From: Thalassobacterium maritimum
GTDB lineage: Bacteria; Verrucomicrobiota; Verrucomicrobiia; Opitutales; Coraliomargaritaceae
DNA: 64,000 nt
Direction: 5' to 3'
Assembly: GCF_031127805.1 (NCBI RefSeq)
Contig: NZ_JARXHW010000030.1
Location: 1 to 64,000 of the forward strand
The notes under the pieces were generated by a model that saw only the letters and a list, made by a program, of their open reading frames with translations, had not been told where the DNA came from and made no database searches. How positions within the stretch are numbered: the stretch's first letter is position 1; each line of letters begins with the position of its first letter. The position numbers were made by a program, and so were the translations under genes. Below, one piece after another: positions 22,628 through 31,357 of this stretch.

Positions 22628-24094
22628 ATGTCCAACTCATCCAACGAAAGCCCGTATTCTGCCAACAGCGCAGCTGTGCGGGCGGAATTGAGCGAAATCG
22701 ATTCTTCGATTCGTTCAGCCGCGCTCTTCTTTGTCATCTCTGCCGTCTCCTGGCTGTTGGTTGGCACCGTGTTTGCCTTGCTCGCCGCTTTTAAAGCGCA
22801 CGAGCCAGACTTCGCGAGCAGCTTCGAGTTTCTCACTTTTGGGCGAGTGCGTTCGGCGCACTTAAATGCGATGGCACTCGGGTGGGGGAACAACATCATC
22901 TTTGCTGTGGGCTTATGGATCATGGCACGCCTTTGCCGTGCACCGATTAACCACAAGGGGATCTTGCTGATTGCGGGGATCTTCTGGAACATTGGTCTGA
23001 CTGTTGGCATCGTTGGTCTGCTCAAGGGCGATATTACTTCGGTCGAGTGGTTGGAAATTCCGCATTATGCGACCCCCTTGCTGGCGATTTCGTATGCCTT
23101 GATCGGGGTTTGGGGTGTGTTGGCCTTCCGTTTTCGTAAGGGAGACCACGTCTATGTCTCGCAGTGGTATATTTTGGCTGCGCTGTTCTGGTTCCCTTGG
23201 CTCTATGTCATCGCCCAAATCATGATTATTTGGTTCCCGGCGCGCGGTGTTGTGCAGTCCGTTACCAATTGGTGGTTTGCACACAATGTCTTGGGGCTGT
23301 GGTTGACTCCTATGGCACTCGGCACGGCTTACTACTTAATTCCGAAGGTATTAGGACGTCCGATTTATTCATACTATCTTTCCGTGCTCGGCTTCTGGGC
23401 ATTGGCCATTTTCTATAACTGGGCAGGTGTGCACCACTTGATTGGCGGCCCCATTCCTGTATGGCTCATTTCAGCAGGTATTGTGGCATCCGTTATGATG
23501 GTGATTCCAGTCATCGTGGTTGGGATTAACCACCACATGTCGGTGGTCGGCTTGCACAAGGAGGTCTGGCGTAGTCCGACCCTGCGATTCATTGTGTTCG
23601 GGGCGATTTCCTACACCTTGGTCAGCCTTACAGGCTCTGCAATGGCACTACGCTCGGTCAATGAAGTGACACACTTTACACACTTTACAGTCGGCCACTC
23701 ACACCACGGTGTGTATGCCTTCTTTACCATGATCATGTTCGGTGGTGTATATTACATGATGCCACGCTTGCTTAAGCGTGAGTGGCCCTCTGCTTCCTTG
23801 ATCCGGATTCACTTCTGGGCCTGTGCGATCGGTATCACGGTTATGGTGGTCGCTCTGCAGACTGGTGGTTGGATTCAAGGTCTGGAAATGAACAATGCCG
23901 AAATTCCCTTCCTCGAAACCGTTCAACACACGATCCCATGGTTGAAAGCCCGCTCAATTTCTGGAGTGATGCTCACGATTGGTCATATCGCTTTTGCAAT
24001 TAATATTGCTTGGATGCTATTCGCTGCCGGCGCTGTCCGTGCCAAGCAAGGTCCGACCCTCCTCGCTGATACTAAGGAAGGAGGCAACGTTTAA
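22628..24094 (+). CDS. ccoN: CcoN, catalytic subunit of cbb3-type cytochrome c oxidase
   Basis: This 488-residue integral membrane protein is the haem-copper oxidase core. The haem b/b3 and CuB histidines lie in expected segments: the helix with SAHLNAMALGWG, NHHMSVVGLH (CuB pair) and THFTVGHSHHGVYAFF (haem ligands). It reduces oxygen to water with proton pumping, usually at low oxygen. The end overlaps ccoO by 1 base. About 100 bases separate it from ccoS, a gap that could hold an extra promoter. Confidence 0.93.
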   Translation: MSNSSNESPYSANSAAVRAELSEIDSSIRSAALFFVISAVSWLLVGTVFALLAAFKAHEPDFASSFEFLTFGRVRSAHLNAMALGWGNNIIFAVGLWIMARLCRAPINHKGILLIAGIFWNIGLTVGIVGLLKGDITSVEWLEIPHYATPLLAISYALIGVWGVLAFRFRKGDHVYVSQWYILAALFWFPWLYVIAQIMIIWFPARGVVQSVTNWWFAHNVLGLWLTPMALGTAYYLIPKVLGRPIYSYYLSVLGFWALAIFYNWAGVHHLIGGPIPVWLISAGIVASVMMVIPVIVVGINHHMSVVGLHKEVWRSPTLRFIVFGAISYTLVSLTGSAMALRSVNEVTHFTHFTVGHSHHGVYAFFTMIMFGGVYYMMPRLLKREWPSASLIRIHFWACAIGITVMVVALQTGGWIQGLEMNNAEIPFLETVQHTIPWLKARSISGVMLTIGHIAFAINIAWMLFAAGAVRAKQGPTLLADTKEGGNV

Positions 24095-24771
24095 TGAAAA
24101 ACTTACCATTACTTTTCTGCGGCATTTTCTTTGCCTTAGCCTTCTCCTTTTCAGGGCTAATTTTGAGCAGCCATAAACAACTCGGTAGCCTGACGCGCAC
24201 CACCGAAACTTTAGTGCCTTCAGATAATGATCCTACAGTTATGGTCATGCCGGAAGGAGAACCACTCTTTCCTGCGATGCCAGGGGGAATTGAGCAACAG
24301 GGCAAGGAAGTCTATATTTCGATGGGCTGTATCTACTGCCATACTCAGCAAATTCGCCGTTCCGGGTTCGGAGCGGATTTCGACCGTGGTTGGGGCCCGC
24401 GTCAAACCGTCGCCCGCGACTATATCACTCAGGATCGCGTTTTGCTCGGCACCATGCGTGCAGGCCCCGATCTAGCCAATGTGGGTGGACGCATCTTTCA
24501 ACAAGGCGGCCGCGACTGGCACCATTTGCACCTCTACAATCCGCAAATCACATCTGAAGGCTCCACCATGCCTCCATTCGCATTCCTCTATGAAGAGCGC
24601 GAAATCGATGGCGCAGCTTCAAAAGATGCATTGAAATTTCCACCTGATTCCAAATACGCACCCGCTGCGGGCTATGAGGTCGTGCCGACCCACCGTGCTA
24701 AAGCCTTGGTTGAGTATCTACTGAGCCTCAAAATCAATTACAGTCTCCCAGAGGCACCGATCATCGAATAA
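24094..24771 (+). CDS. ccoO: CcoO, mono-haem cytochrome c subunit of cbb3 oxidase
   Basis: This 225-residue protein has an N-terminal anchor (about 5-27) and the haem site Cys79-Ile-Tyr-Cys82-His83 in the family motif GCIYCHTQQIRR. It is followed by RGWGPRQTVARDY and the axial methionine region GSTMPPFAFLY, all standard for CcoO. It overlaps ccoN and ccoP by 1 base each, so the three subunits are coupled in translation. Confidence 0.93.
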   Translation: MKNLPLLFCGIFFALAFSFSGLILSSHKQLGSLTRTTETLVPSDNDPTVMVMPEGEPLFPAMPGGIEQQGKEVYISMGCIYCHTQQIRRSGFGADFDRGWGPRQTVARDYITQDRVLLGTMRAGPDLANVGGRIFQQGGRDWHHLHLYNPQITSEGSTMPPFAFLYEEREIDGAASKDALKFPPDSKYAPAAGYEVVPTHRAKALVEYLLSLKINYSLPEAPIIE

Positions 24772-25478
24772 TGAGCGAGCAACCACACAATTCCAGTTCC
24801 AACTCGAACAGCCGCGAGGCTCTAGAGAAGGCTGCTATGCAGGATGAGCACATGCAGGATGTGCATGCGCAGCTAATGCGTGAGAAAGAAGAGCCCCATG
24901 AAGGCTTTTCTCCCGTGCCGATTTTCCTCATGTTCGTCTTTGCCGCCCTCTGCTTTTGGGGAGGCGTCTACCTCGTCGAATACTCGGGTAATTTCCAGGC
25001 CAACGCATTTTCGCCACATTTCGATCCGAATGCGAGTGCACCCAAACCTGTTGAGATTTCGCTCTACGATCGGGGCGCCAAAGTCTTTCGTAATCAGTGT
25101 GCCGCCTGTCACCAAGCTGAAGGTACCGGTGTTCCCGGCGTCTATCCACCACTGGAGGGCTCAACATGGGTGACTGGGCATCCTGAAGTTGTTTCACGTA
25201 TTTTGATCAACGGCCTCAATGGTAAGATCGAAGTGAAGGGCAACAGCTATAATGGTAACATGCCAGCCTTCGGACCGAGTGGTCTCGCATTGAGCGAAAA
25301 AGACCTTGCAGGCGTCATCACCTTCATTCGTCAGTCATGGGGCAATGATGCATCTGAGGTCACCGAGCAAATGATTGCGGATTACAGCGCCAACTACAGT
25401 GCACGTTCCACTCCATGGACTGCAGCTGAACTGAAAGAAGGCCTAGGCCCCATTCCAGAAGCAGCTCCCGCTGAATAA
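24771..25478 (+). CDS. ccoP: CcoP-like cytochrome c subunit with a single haem
   Basis: This 235-residue protein has a charged cytoplasmic N-terminus, one membrane helix (about 48-68) and a single haem site Cys110-Ala-Ala-Cys113-His114 in FRNQCAACHQAEGTGVPGVYPPLEGS, with MPAF as a likely axial methionine. Classical CcoP is di-haem and near 300 residues, so one cytochrome domain is absent. With ActE and ActA nearby, the missing haem may be supplied by the alternative complex III. It is last in the operon; a hairpin follows 7 bases after the stop. Confidence 0.88.
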   Translation: MSEQPHNSSSNSNSREALEKAAMQDEHMQDVHAQLMREKEEPHEGFSPVPIFLMFVFAALCFWGGVYLVEYSGNFQANAFSPHFDPNASAPKPVEISLYDRGAKVFRNQCAACHQAEGTGVPGVYPPLEGSTWVTGHPEVVSRILINGLNGKIEVKGNSYNGNMPAFGPSGLALSEKDLAGVITFIRQSWGNDASEVTEQMIADYSANYSARSTPWTAAELKEGLGPIPEAAPAE

Positions 25479-25484
25479 CTAAGT

Positions 25485-25507
25485 AGCGGGGTGCTTTAGC
25501 CCCCGCT
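25485..25507 (+). terminator. Hairpin after ccoP
   Basis: AGCGGGG (25485-25491) pairs with CCCCGCT (25501-25507) around a 9-base loop just after the ccoP stop. No T-tract follows, so it may stabilise the mRNA end rather than terminate by itself. Confidence 0.45.
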
Positions 25508-25525
25508 GCAGCAGCCAGCTACAGC

Positions 25526-25809
25526 ACCCAGCTACATCGATCCATGTAGCATGACTGCGATAGCCGTTGTCCCGCGACAGGCCGCCGAGGCGTATCACAC
25601 TGGTAAGCCAACATTGCGCGACTGGGGCTAAAGCAGCCAGCTACAGCAATCGATGTAGCATGACGGTGATAGCCGTTGTCCCGCGACAGGCTGCCGAGGC
25701 GCATCACACTGGTAGGCCAACATTGCGCGACTGGGGCTAAAGCACCCAGCTACGACTGAGTCTACAGCGATGAGAGCACCCAGCTACGGCTGAGTCTACA
25801 GCGATGAGA
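25526..25809. repeat. Tandem repeats: 109-base unit x2, then 34-base unit x2
   Basis: A 109-base unit occupies 25526-25634 and 25635-25743 with few differences. A 34-base unit occupies 25742-25775 and 25776-25809 with one difference visible. All units contain cagctac-type words, and the larger ones end with ggggctaaagca. The stop codon and last four residues of LrgB (LSSL) are encoded by the final copy. Confidence 0.9.
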
Positions 25810-26479
25810 GCACGCCAGCTACGATGACATTTAATAATCCAGCAAGTATCATGATCAGGCTGGCGATTGCGCCTTCTTCGTGGCTGATTTCACGTGCGCG
25901 GGCTACACCGGCTCCGTGTGCGCCCATGCCAAAAAGGGCTCCGCGGGCGAAGCTTGAACGGATGGGTAAATAATAGAGTAAGCTTTCGCCGACGGCTGCG
26001 CCGAAGAGTCCCGTGATTGCGGTAAAGATTGCAGTCAATTCTGGCACCCCGCCGAGCCGCACGGAGGCTTCCATTGCTAAGGGTGTGGTGATGGAGCGTG
26101 GTAAGAGACTGGCCCGCATCTCGGGGCTGAAGTGAAAGAGACTGGCCAGCCCCCAACTGCTCGCAAAGGCCAAGAGGCTGCCCACGCTCACGCCCACGCA
26201 GAGTAAGATCCAGTGCTTGCGTATCAAATCCTGTTGCCGGTGGATGGGAATCGCAAAGGCGACTGTGGCGGGCCCGAGGAGCCAAATCATCCAATGGGTG
26301 CCGATCAAATACTCCGCGTAGCTACGGTGCAGGCTACAAATTAAGAGCCCGCAATTCAGCCAGGTTAACAACATCGGCGAGCTCCACCAGCGCCCGTAGC
26401 GTTGATGTAATTTGCGTGCGCTCAGATAGATGACTAGGGTGCAGACGCACCAAAAAATGCCTTTACCGAGATCAGTCAT
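25796..26479 (-). CDS. lrgB: LrgB/CidB family membrane protein
   Basis: This 227-residue hydrophobic protein matches the LrgB family: the segment SVTTPLAM is preserved as RSITTPLAMEASVRLGGVPELTA, and GMGAHGAGVARAREI near the C-terminus is the conserved family motif. LrgAB modulates murein hydrolase activity in Staphylococcus; homologues in bacteria and chloroplasts transport glycolate or pyruvate-like organic acids. Its start overlaps the end of lrgA by 8 bases, an operon. Its 3' end runs into the tandem repeat. Confidence 0.88.
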   Translation of the reverse strand: MTDLGKGIFWCVCTLVIYLSARKLHQRYGRWWSSPMLLTWLNCGLLICSLHRSYAEYLIGTHWMIWLLGPATVAFAIPIHRQQDLIRKHWILLCVGVSVGSLLAFASSWGLASLFHFSPEMRASLLPRSITTPLAMEASVRLGGVPELTAIFTAITGLFGAAVGESLLYYLPIRSSFARGALFGMGAHGAGVARAREISHEEGAIASLIMILAGLLNVIVAGVLSSL

Positions 26480-26870
26480 GTTTTAGCCGAAATCCGATTT
26501 CGACGACACATGCGGTGCCGCACATCACAGCCAGTGTGCTGATTAAGACCGCGATTAGTAACTTGACGCCCAACATGCTCAGCAGTTCGGGCCGATCGAC
26601 CAGTGCCAACATCGCGGGCACAAAAAATAGCATCAAGTGGTTCAACAAATCGTTGGCTCCGTCTTCTACCCAAGCGGCAGGCAGCACCTTGCGGTTCAGT
26701 AAGAGCCACAGCACGAAGAGACCGACTAAGCTGCCAGGGATGGGCCATTGTAAATGGCTTGTTAAGAGTTGGGCCAACCAACAAAGCAGCATCAGGGCAA
26801 GTATTTGTAGGCCCCGCAAGCCTGCGGAGCCATGGGTGAAACGACGGGTGATTGTCTCTTGCGCTTTCAT
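26472..26870 (-). CDS. lrgA: LrgA/CidA family holin-like membrane protein
   Basis: From ATG at 26870 this is 132 residues with four hydrophobic helices. The LrgA motifs are LPIPGSLVGL-like (WPIPGSLVGLFVLWLLL) and the following NHLMLFFVPAMLALVD. The frame can be extended to 27029, but that would cross the regulator's 5' end and add sequence unlike the family, so 26870 is the better start. The pair with lrgB is the usual two-component membrane system. A LysR gene lies 79 bases away, divergent. Confidence 0.85.
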   Translation of the reverse strand: MKAQETITRRFTHGSAGLRGLQILALMLLCWLAQLLTSHLQWPIPGSLVGLFVLWLLLNRKVLPAAWVEDGANDLLNHLMLFFVPAMLALVDRPELLSMLGVKLLIAVLISTLAVMCGTACVVEIGFRLKHD

Positions 26871-26900
26871 TATGGGCAGCAGTATAGCAGAAAAATTTAT

Positions 26901-26946
26901 ATTCCATAAATGAATTGATTGAATACTAGTCATTCCATATAGGAAT
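26901..26946. promoter_or_regulatory. Two palindromic operator-like sites between lrgA and the LysR gene
   Basis: ATTCCATATAGGAAT (26932-26946) is a near-perfect palindrome and ATTCCATAAATGAAT (26901-26915) is an imperfect copy. They begin 31 bases apart, about three helical turns. That fits paired LysR-type binding sites serving both divergent promoters. The right site lies only 3 bases before the GTG start of the regulator, so autorepression is likely. Confidence 0.6.
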
Positions 26947-26949
26947 GAT

Positions 26950-27843
26950 GTGGAGTTAAGACATTTAGAGTATTTTGTAGAAGTGGTGCGCTTGGGGGGA
27001 TTCACCGCAGCCGCTCGATCGCTGGGCACGACTCAGCCAACAGTTAGCAAAGCCCTGTCTTTGCTGGAGCACGAATGTGGTGTGCGTCTCTTGGATCGGC
27101 TTACCGATGGGGTCAAAGTCACCGATGTGGGGCAGATGGTTTTACGTCGCGCCACGGCGATGTTGGCCGAGCGCGACTATTTACAGGCAGAAATTGCGGA
27201 GCACAAGGGCCTGATCACTGGCCGGCTACGCTTGGGCCTCCCGATTCTAGGCAGTGGTGTACTATTTGCCCGCTTAGTGGCGGCTTATCGTCAGCGCTAT
27301 CCCGGCATTGAAATTGATTTGCACGAGCAGGGGAGTCGCCATCTCGAGGACTTGTTACGTTCCGGGCAGATTGAAATGGGGGCCACGCTGTATCCGGTGC
27401 CCACAGATTTCGAATGGGAGGAAGTGATTGATGAGCCCATGCTAGCGCTGCTGCCACGCGGCCATCCACTGGAAGGACGCAAGACTGTGAAATTTGATGA
27501 ACTGGTGGCCAGCCCCTTTATCGCGTTCGAGCAAGGCTTCGTGTTAAATACTATTTTAGCTAAGGCATGTCGGGCTCGTAATGTGGATTTGAACATTGCG
27601 GCGCGCGGCGGACACGCAGATTTCATTATCGCGCTGGTCGCCACCGGCTTGGGCGTGTCCTTACTGCCGCGTTTGGAAGTCGAATCCCGTGGGCAACTTT
27701 CCGTTGCCACAGCGCTCATCGATGAGCAAGATTTACGTTGGCGACTTGGCCTGATGTGGCGCCGTTCGGTGAGCTTGTCGCCCGCCGCAGCTCGTTGGTT
27801 AAGCCTGGTTAAAGAGTCATCGCTGGCCCCAGCGGAGTCGTAA
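26950..27843 (+). CDS. LysR-family transcriptional regulator
   Basis: This 297-residue protein has the LysR winged helix at residues 1-60 (MELRHLEYFVEVVRLGGFTA, then AARSLGTTQPTVSKALSLLE) and a LysR effector-binding domain (about 90-290). The start is GTG at 26950; nearby ATGs are in another frame. LysR genes divergent from lrgAB are common, and in some species they respond to organic acids such as acetate or pyruvate. By position and by the two palindromes in the shared promoter it should control lrgAB. Confidence 0.9.
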   Translation: MELRHLEYFVEVVRLGGFTAAARSLGTTQPTVSKALSLLEHECGVRLLDRLTDGVKVTDVGQMVLRRATAMLAERDYLQAEIAEHKGLITGRLRLGLPILGSGVLFARLVAAYRQRYPGIEIDLHEQGSRHLEDLLRSGQIEMGATLYPVPTDFEWEEVIDEPMLALLPRGHPLEGRKTVKFDELVASPFIAFEQGFVLNTILAKACRARNVDLNIAARGGHADFIIALVATGLGVSLLPRLEVESRGQLSVATALIDEQDLRWRLGLMWRRSVSLSPAAARWLSLVKESSLAPAES

Positions 27844-27948
27844 AGCATATATTGTTTGATCGTATGCTCTTTGTTCTATGCCTTGTTATAAAACCCTTAG
27901 CTTGGCATTTGCATCGACAGCCCGTTTTCTGAATTTAGCCTTATAGAT

Positions 27949-30900
27949 ATGTCTCTTCACCTCGTTGAATCCACCCATCAAGAACAGCTCGCGGAGGCTT
28001 TGGTGCAGCACATGAATCCTGCGGTGTTGCAAGAGGCTCGCTTGGAGCCGACGACGGTCATTGTGCAAAATGCGGGCCTGGGGCGTTGGTTGCGTCTGTG
28101 GCATGCCCGGCATTGTGGTATTTCGGCAGGGGTGAAGATGCCTTTTGCGCAGTCGTTTATCGCGAAGGAGCTGGAGGCTTTGGGCTTTTATGATCGTTGG
28201 CAGGGGCTGGAGCCGGTGGTGATGCGTTGGCAGCTCTTTGATTTGCTGCAAGCACGGGTTTTTGAAGACTGGTCGGAGGGGAGCCCGCTGACGGACTACC
28301 TGAGCTCGAAACACTCGAATTTGGAGCGCCGTGCCTGGCAACTGGCGGGGCGCTTGGCGGATTTATACGACAGCTATGCGGTGCACCGTCCGGAGTGGGT
28401 GACGGCCTGGTGTGCGGGGGACTCGCCGACGGGGGAGCTGCCTCATATGGATTGGCAGGCCAAGCTCTTTCGCGCCATGGTCGAGAAGATGGGGCTGTCG
28501 GCCGAAGAGTTGGATCGTTGTGTGGTGGGGCTGGCTTTGCAGCGTTTCTTTGCCGAGGGCGTGGCACCCGCGGAGTCGCAGGGGCCCTTGCATGTGTTTG
28601 GGATTACTTCCTTTCCGCCGGCGTTTTTGAGGTTTTTTCAACAGCTGGCAGCGACACGTGAGCTGTATTTGTATCACTTGATTCCGAGCGAAGCGTATTT
28701 GGGAGAGTTGCCGAAAAACTATCGTGCGAGTCTGTTGACCGATCTGGACGCAGGGGAGCTCAACAGTGGCGACGGCGCGGATTTGTTGGACAACTCTTTG
28801 TTGGTGGCCAATGGACAGGCGGCGGCTCGTTTTCAGTCGCTCTTGTTGGCTTTGGACTATCCGACCGGGGAGATGCCGCAATTGGCGACGGTTGAGCCGG
28901 GTAGTGATTTACTGCGCTTACAAAATGCGCTGCGGATGAATGAGCCGTATTGTGACTTTACTGCGGATGGTAGCTTCAGTGTGCATCGCTGTCATAGTCA
29001 TCTGCGAGAGGTGCAGGTGCTACAGCAACAGTTACTCGCTCTGTTTGCGGCCGACCCGAGCTTGCGGCCGGAAGATATCATGGTGCTGGTGCCGGAGGTG
29101 AGTGATTACACCGATGCCATCCAATCGGTCTTTGGCATGGGCACGCGTCCGCAGGCGGGCGCGGATCCGATTCGCATTCCTTTTTGTATCGCTGACCAAA
29201 AGAGTGCTGGGGATGAAAATTGTTGGCGCTTTTTTGCCGCTTTGTTGAATTTGCTGACGGGCCGGCAGCACTTTTCCGAGGTGGCATGCTTGTTGGACTT
29301 TGAGCCCATTTGCCAACGCCTGGGGCTGGATCGTGATTTGTTAAAGGACCTGCTGCATGTCTTACAATCGGTGGGCATTCGCTGGGGCATCGATGGGCCG
29401 CAGCGCAAAGCCGCCGGCTTGCCGGAGTATGCGGCCTATAGCTGGGATTATGGTTTGCAGCGTCTCTATGATGGCTTGATTTTTGGCGCTTCGGGGCCTC
29501 GCGACTGTGCGCCCTACGTGACCGATGGTCGCATGCTGGAAGCGGTGGGCAGTCTGACCCAATTCTTGCGTCCGATTTTCGAATTGGCGGGGCGCAGCCA
29601 CCAGCGTTGCAGTTTCCGCGAATGGTCGGAGGCGATGATCTCGGTGCTGCGACAGATCCTGGGCAGTGAAGCGAAAGAGGGCGGCGAGTGGATGCGTTTG
29701 TTGGCTTCCGCGATCGGTGGCATTCAGGTGGCTTCGACGGATACAGAGATCGGCTTGGACACCTTTTGCTTGATGCTGCAGGAAAATGATTTTGCAGAGT
29801 CCGGGCCGTCCGGCTTACTGCGTCGGGGGGTGACCTTCTGTCGCTTGCAGCCCGCGCGCCACATCCCCGCGCGCGTGGTTTGTATTTTGGGACTGGATGA
29901 AGGTTCGTATCCGCGTCAGCAAAGAAGCTTGGAATTTGATTTGATCGAGCTGCAACGGCGTCACGCAAAAGCACTGCGCGGCACAGGTCTCGCGTATCGA
30001 GAATTACACTACCTTGGAGATGCTCATATCCGGGACGAGGATCGACAATTATTTTTGGACTGTCTGTTGAATGCACGGGAGCGTCTATATCTGAGCTATG
30101 TCGGCCAAAGTGATTTGGATAATAAAGCGCTGCCTCCATCGTTGTTGTTGAGTGAGCTACTGCAATTCCTGCAGCGACTGCCAGAGCCGGATGCGGAGGC
30201 AGCTGCGGCGCGTCAGGCCTTATTGGAAAAAGTCATCGTGCGCCACCCCTTGCAGGAGTGGAGTGCGGAGAATTTTAAGCAGGCGCAACCCACCCAGGGG
30301 CAGCCACCTGTGCCGCTGCACTTTAATTCACAATTTTCAGCTGTTGAAGCCCCCGTCGAAACGCGGCGTTCTTTTCTCGCGGCCAGCGAGCCTGAAGAGT
30401 CCGCAGCGGAGTCGCCGACAGATGTCACGGCAGAGCAGTTACTGCGCTTCCTCAAAGACCCGGCCAAGGATTATTTGAGCCAACAGTTACATGTGAAGCT
30501 CGATGAGTTGGATTGGGTGGAGACACATGAAGATCAAGAAGCCCTGGAGATGGATGGCGGCGCAGCATGGGGCCTTCGGCGACAAGTGTTGCAGCAATGG
30601 CTGATGGCCAAGCAGCAAGGGCAATTAAGCCCAGAGTTTGCCTCGGAGCTCAAGCGAGCCTGGCAGCTCGACCTCACGCTTCCGCTCGGGCATGCAGGAG
30701 AGGCCGTGTGGGTGACTCAAGTGGCGCCTTTGTTGCAGCTACTAGAGACGCATTTGAGCACGATCGATTTACACAAATCGAGCTTTCATTTTCAGCAGGG
30801 AGGTTTGCATTACCAAGATGAGTATTGGGAGAATGCAGCCGGGCAACGCTTGATCCTGATCAATGGTTCACTCAGTCAGGCTAAATATTTACTGGAAGCC

Positions 30901-31356
30901 TTTGTGCATCATATCGGGGCCGAGCAGGGGAGTCGAATTCTCAATTTGAAGACGCAAGACTGTACCGTTTGGCCCGCCCTAAATGGCTCTGAGCGGGGCG
31001 GTGAGTTTGGGCGTGCTTGGCTCAGTGATGTGCTGGAGCTCTGGCGTCACGGGCAAGTGCAACCCTTAGCCTTTAGCTTGGAGATTGCCCAGGCGTATGT
31101 GGCGGCCCGGCGCAAAGATCCCAGCGCGGACCCGAAAGCACTGCTCACGCATGCGTATCAACAAAAATGGGAATGCTATCGGGGCATCGGGCAAGATCGC
31201 TCCGCTGCGCAGTGTCTTTGTTTTGATGATACCTCACCCGCCTCGCCGGAAGCGCCGGATGCGCTGTCGCAGGCATTTGCGGCGAATGCAGAGTGTATTT
31301 TAGATCCGGTCTTAGCCTGGGCCGAAGAGCTGGACCTCAAAAAAGGAGGCCAATAA
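27949..31356 (+). CDS. recC: RecC, exodeoxyribonuclease V gamma subunit
   Basis: This 1135-residue protein has the RecC pattern: N-terminal LQEARLEPTTVIVQNAGLGR-like opening with MPFAQSFI, a middle with LHVFGITSFPPAFL, HRCHSHLREVQVL, VLVPEVSDYTDAIQSVFG and ILGLDEGSYPRQ, and DEDRQLFLDCLLNARERLYLSYVG. RecC recognises Chi and splits the strands in RecBCD repair of double-strand breaks. Length is normal. The recB start follows 1 base after the stop. Confidence 0.93.
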   Translation: MSLHLVESTHQEQLAEALVQHMNPAVLQEARLEPTTVIVQNAGLGRWLRLWHARHCGISAGVKMPFAQSFIAKELEALGFYDRWQGLEPVVMRWQLFDLLQARVFEDWSEGSPLTDYLSSKHSNLERRAWQLAGRLADLYDSYAVHRPEWVTAWCAGDSPTGELPHMDWQAKLFRAMVEKMGLSAEELDRCVVGLALQRFFAEGVAPAESQGPLHVFGITSFPPAFLRFFQQLAATRELYLYHLIPSEAYLGELPKNYRASLLTDLDAGELNSGDGADLLDNSLLVANGQAAARFQSLLLALDYPTGEMPQLATVEPGSDLLRLQNALRMNEPYCDFTADGSFSVHRCHSHLREVQVLQQQLLALFAADPSLRPEDIMVLVPEVSDYTDAIQSVFGMGTRPQAGADPIRIPFCIADQKSAGDENCWRFFAALLNLLTGRQHFSEVACLLDFEPICQRLGLDRDLLKDLLHVLQSVGIRWGIDGPQRKAAGLPEYAAYSWDYGLQRLYDGLIFGASGPRDCAPYVTDGRMLEAVGSLTQFLRPIFELAGRSHQRCSFREWSEAMISVLRQILGSEAKEGGEWMRLLASAIGGIQVASTDTEIGLDTFCLMLQENDFAESGPSGLLRRGVTFCRLQPARHIPARVVCILGLDEGSYPRQQRSLEFDLIELQRRHAKALRGTGLAYRELHYLGDAHIRDEDRQLFLDCLLNARERLYLSYVGQSDLDNKALPPSLLLSELLQFLQRLPEPDAEAAAARQALLEKVIVRHPLQEWSAENFKQAQPTQGQPPVPLHFNSQFSAVEAPVETRRSFLAASEPEESAAESPTDVTAEQLLRFLKDPAKDYLSQQLHVKLDELDWVETHEDQEALEMDGGAAWGLRRQVLQQWLMAKQQGQLSPEFASELKRAWQLDLTLPLGHAGEAVWVTQVAPLLQLLETHLSTIDLHKSSFHFQQGGLHYQDEYWENAAGQRLILINGSLSQAKYLLEAFVHHIGAEQGSRILNLKTQDCTVWPALNGSERGGEFGRAWLSDVLELWRHGQVQPLAFSLEIAQAYVAARRKDPSADPKALLTHAYQQKWECYRGIGQDRSAAQCLCFDDTSPASPEAPDALSQAFAANAECILDPVLAWAEELDLKKGGQ

Positions 31357-31357
31357 G

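Noticed and set aside
29078..30139. 353-residue minus-strand open frame
   Set aside because: Antisense to recC, Pro/Arg/Ser-rich, no family resemblance.
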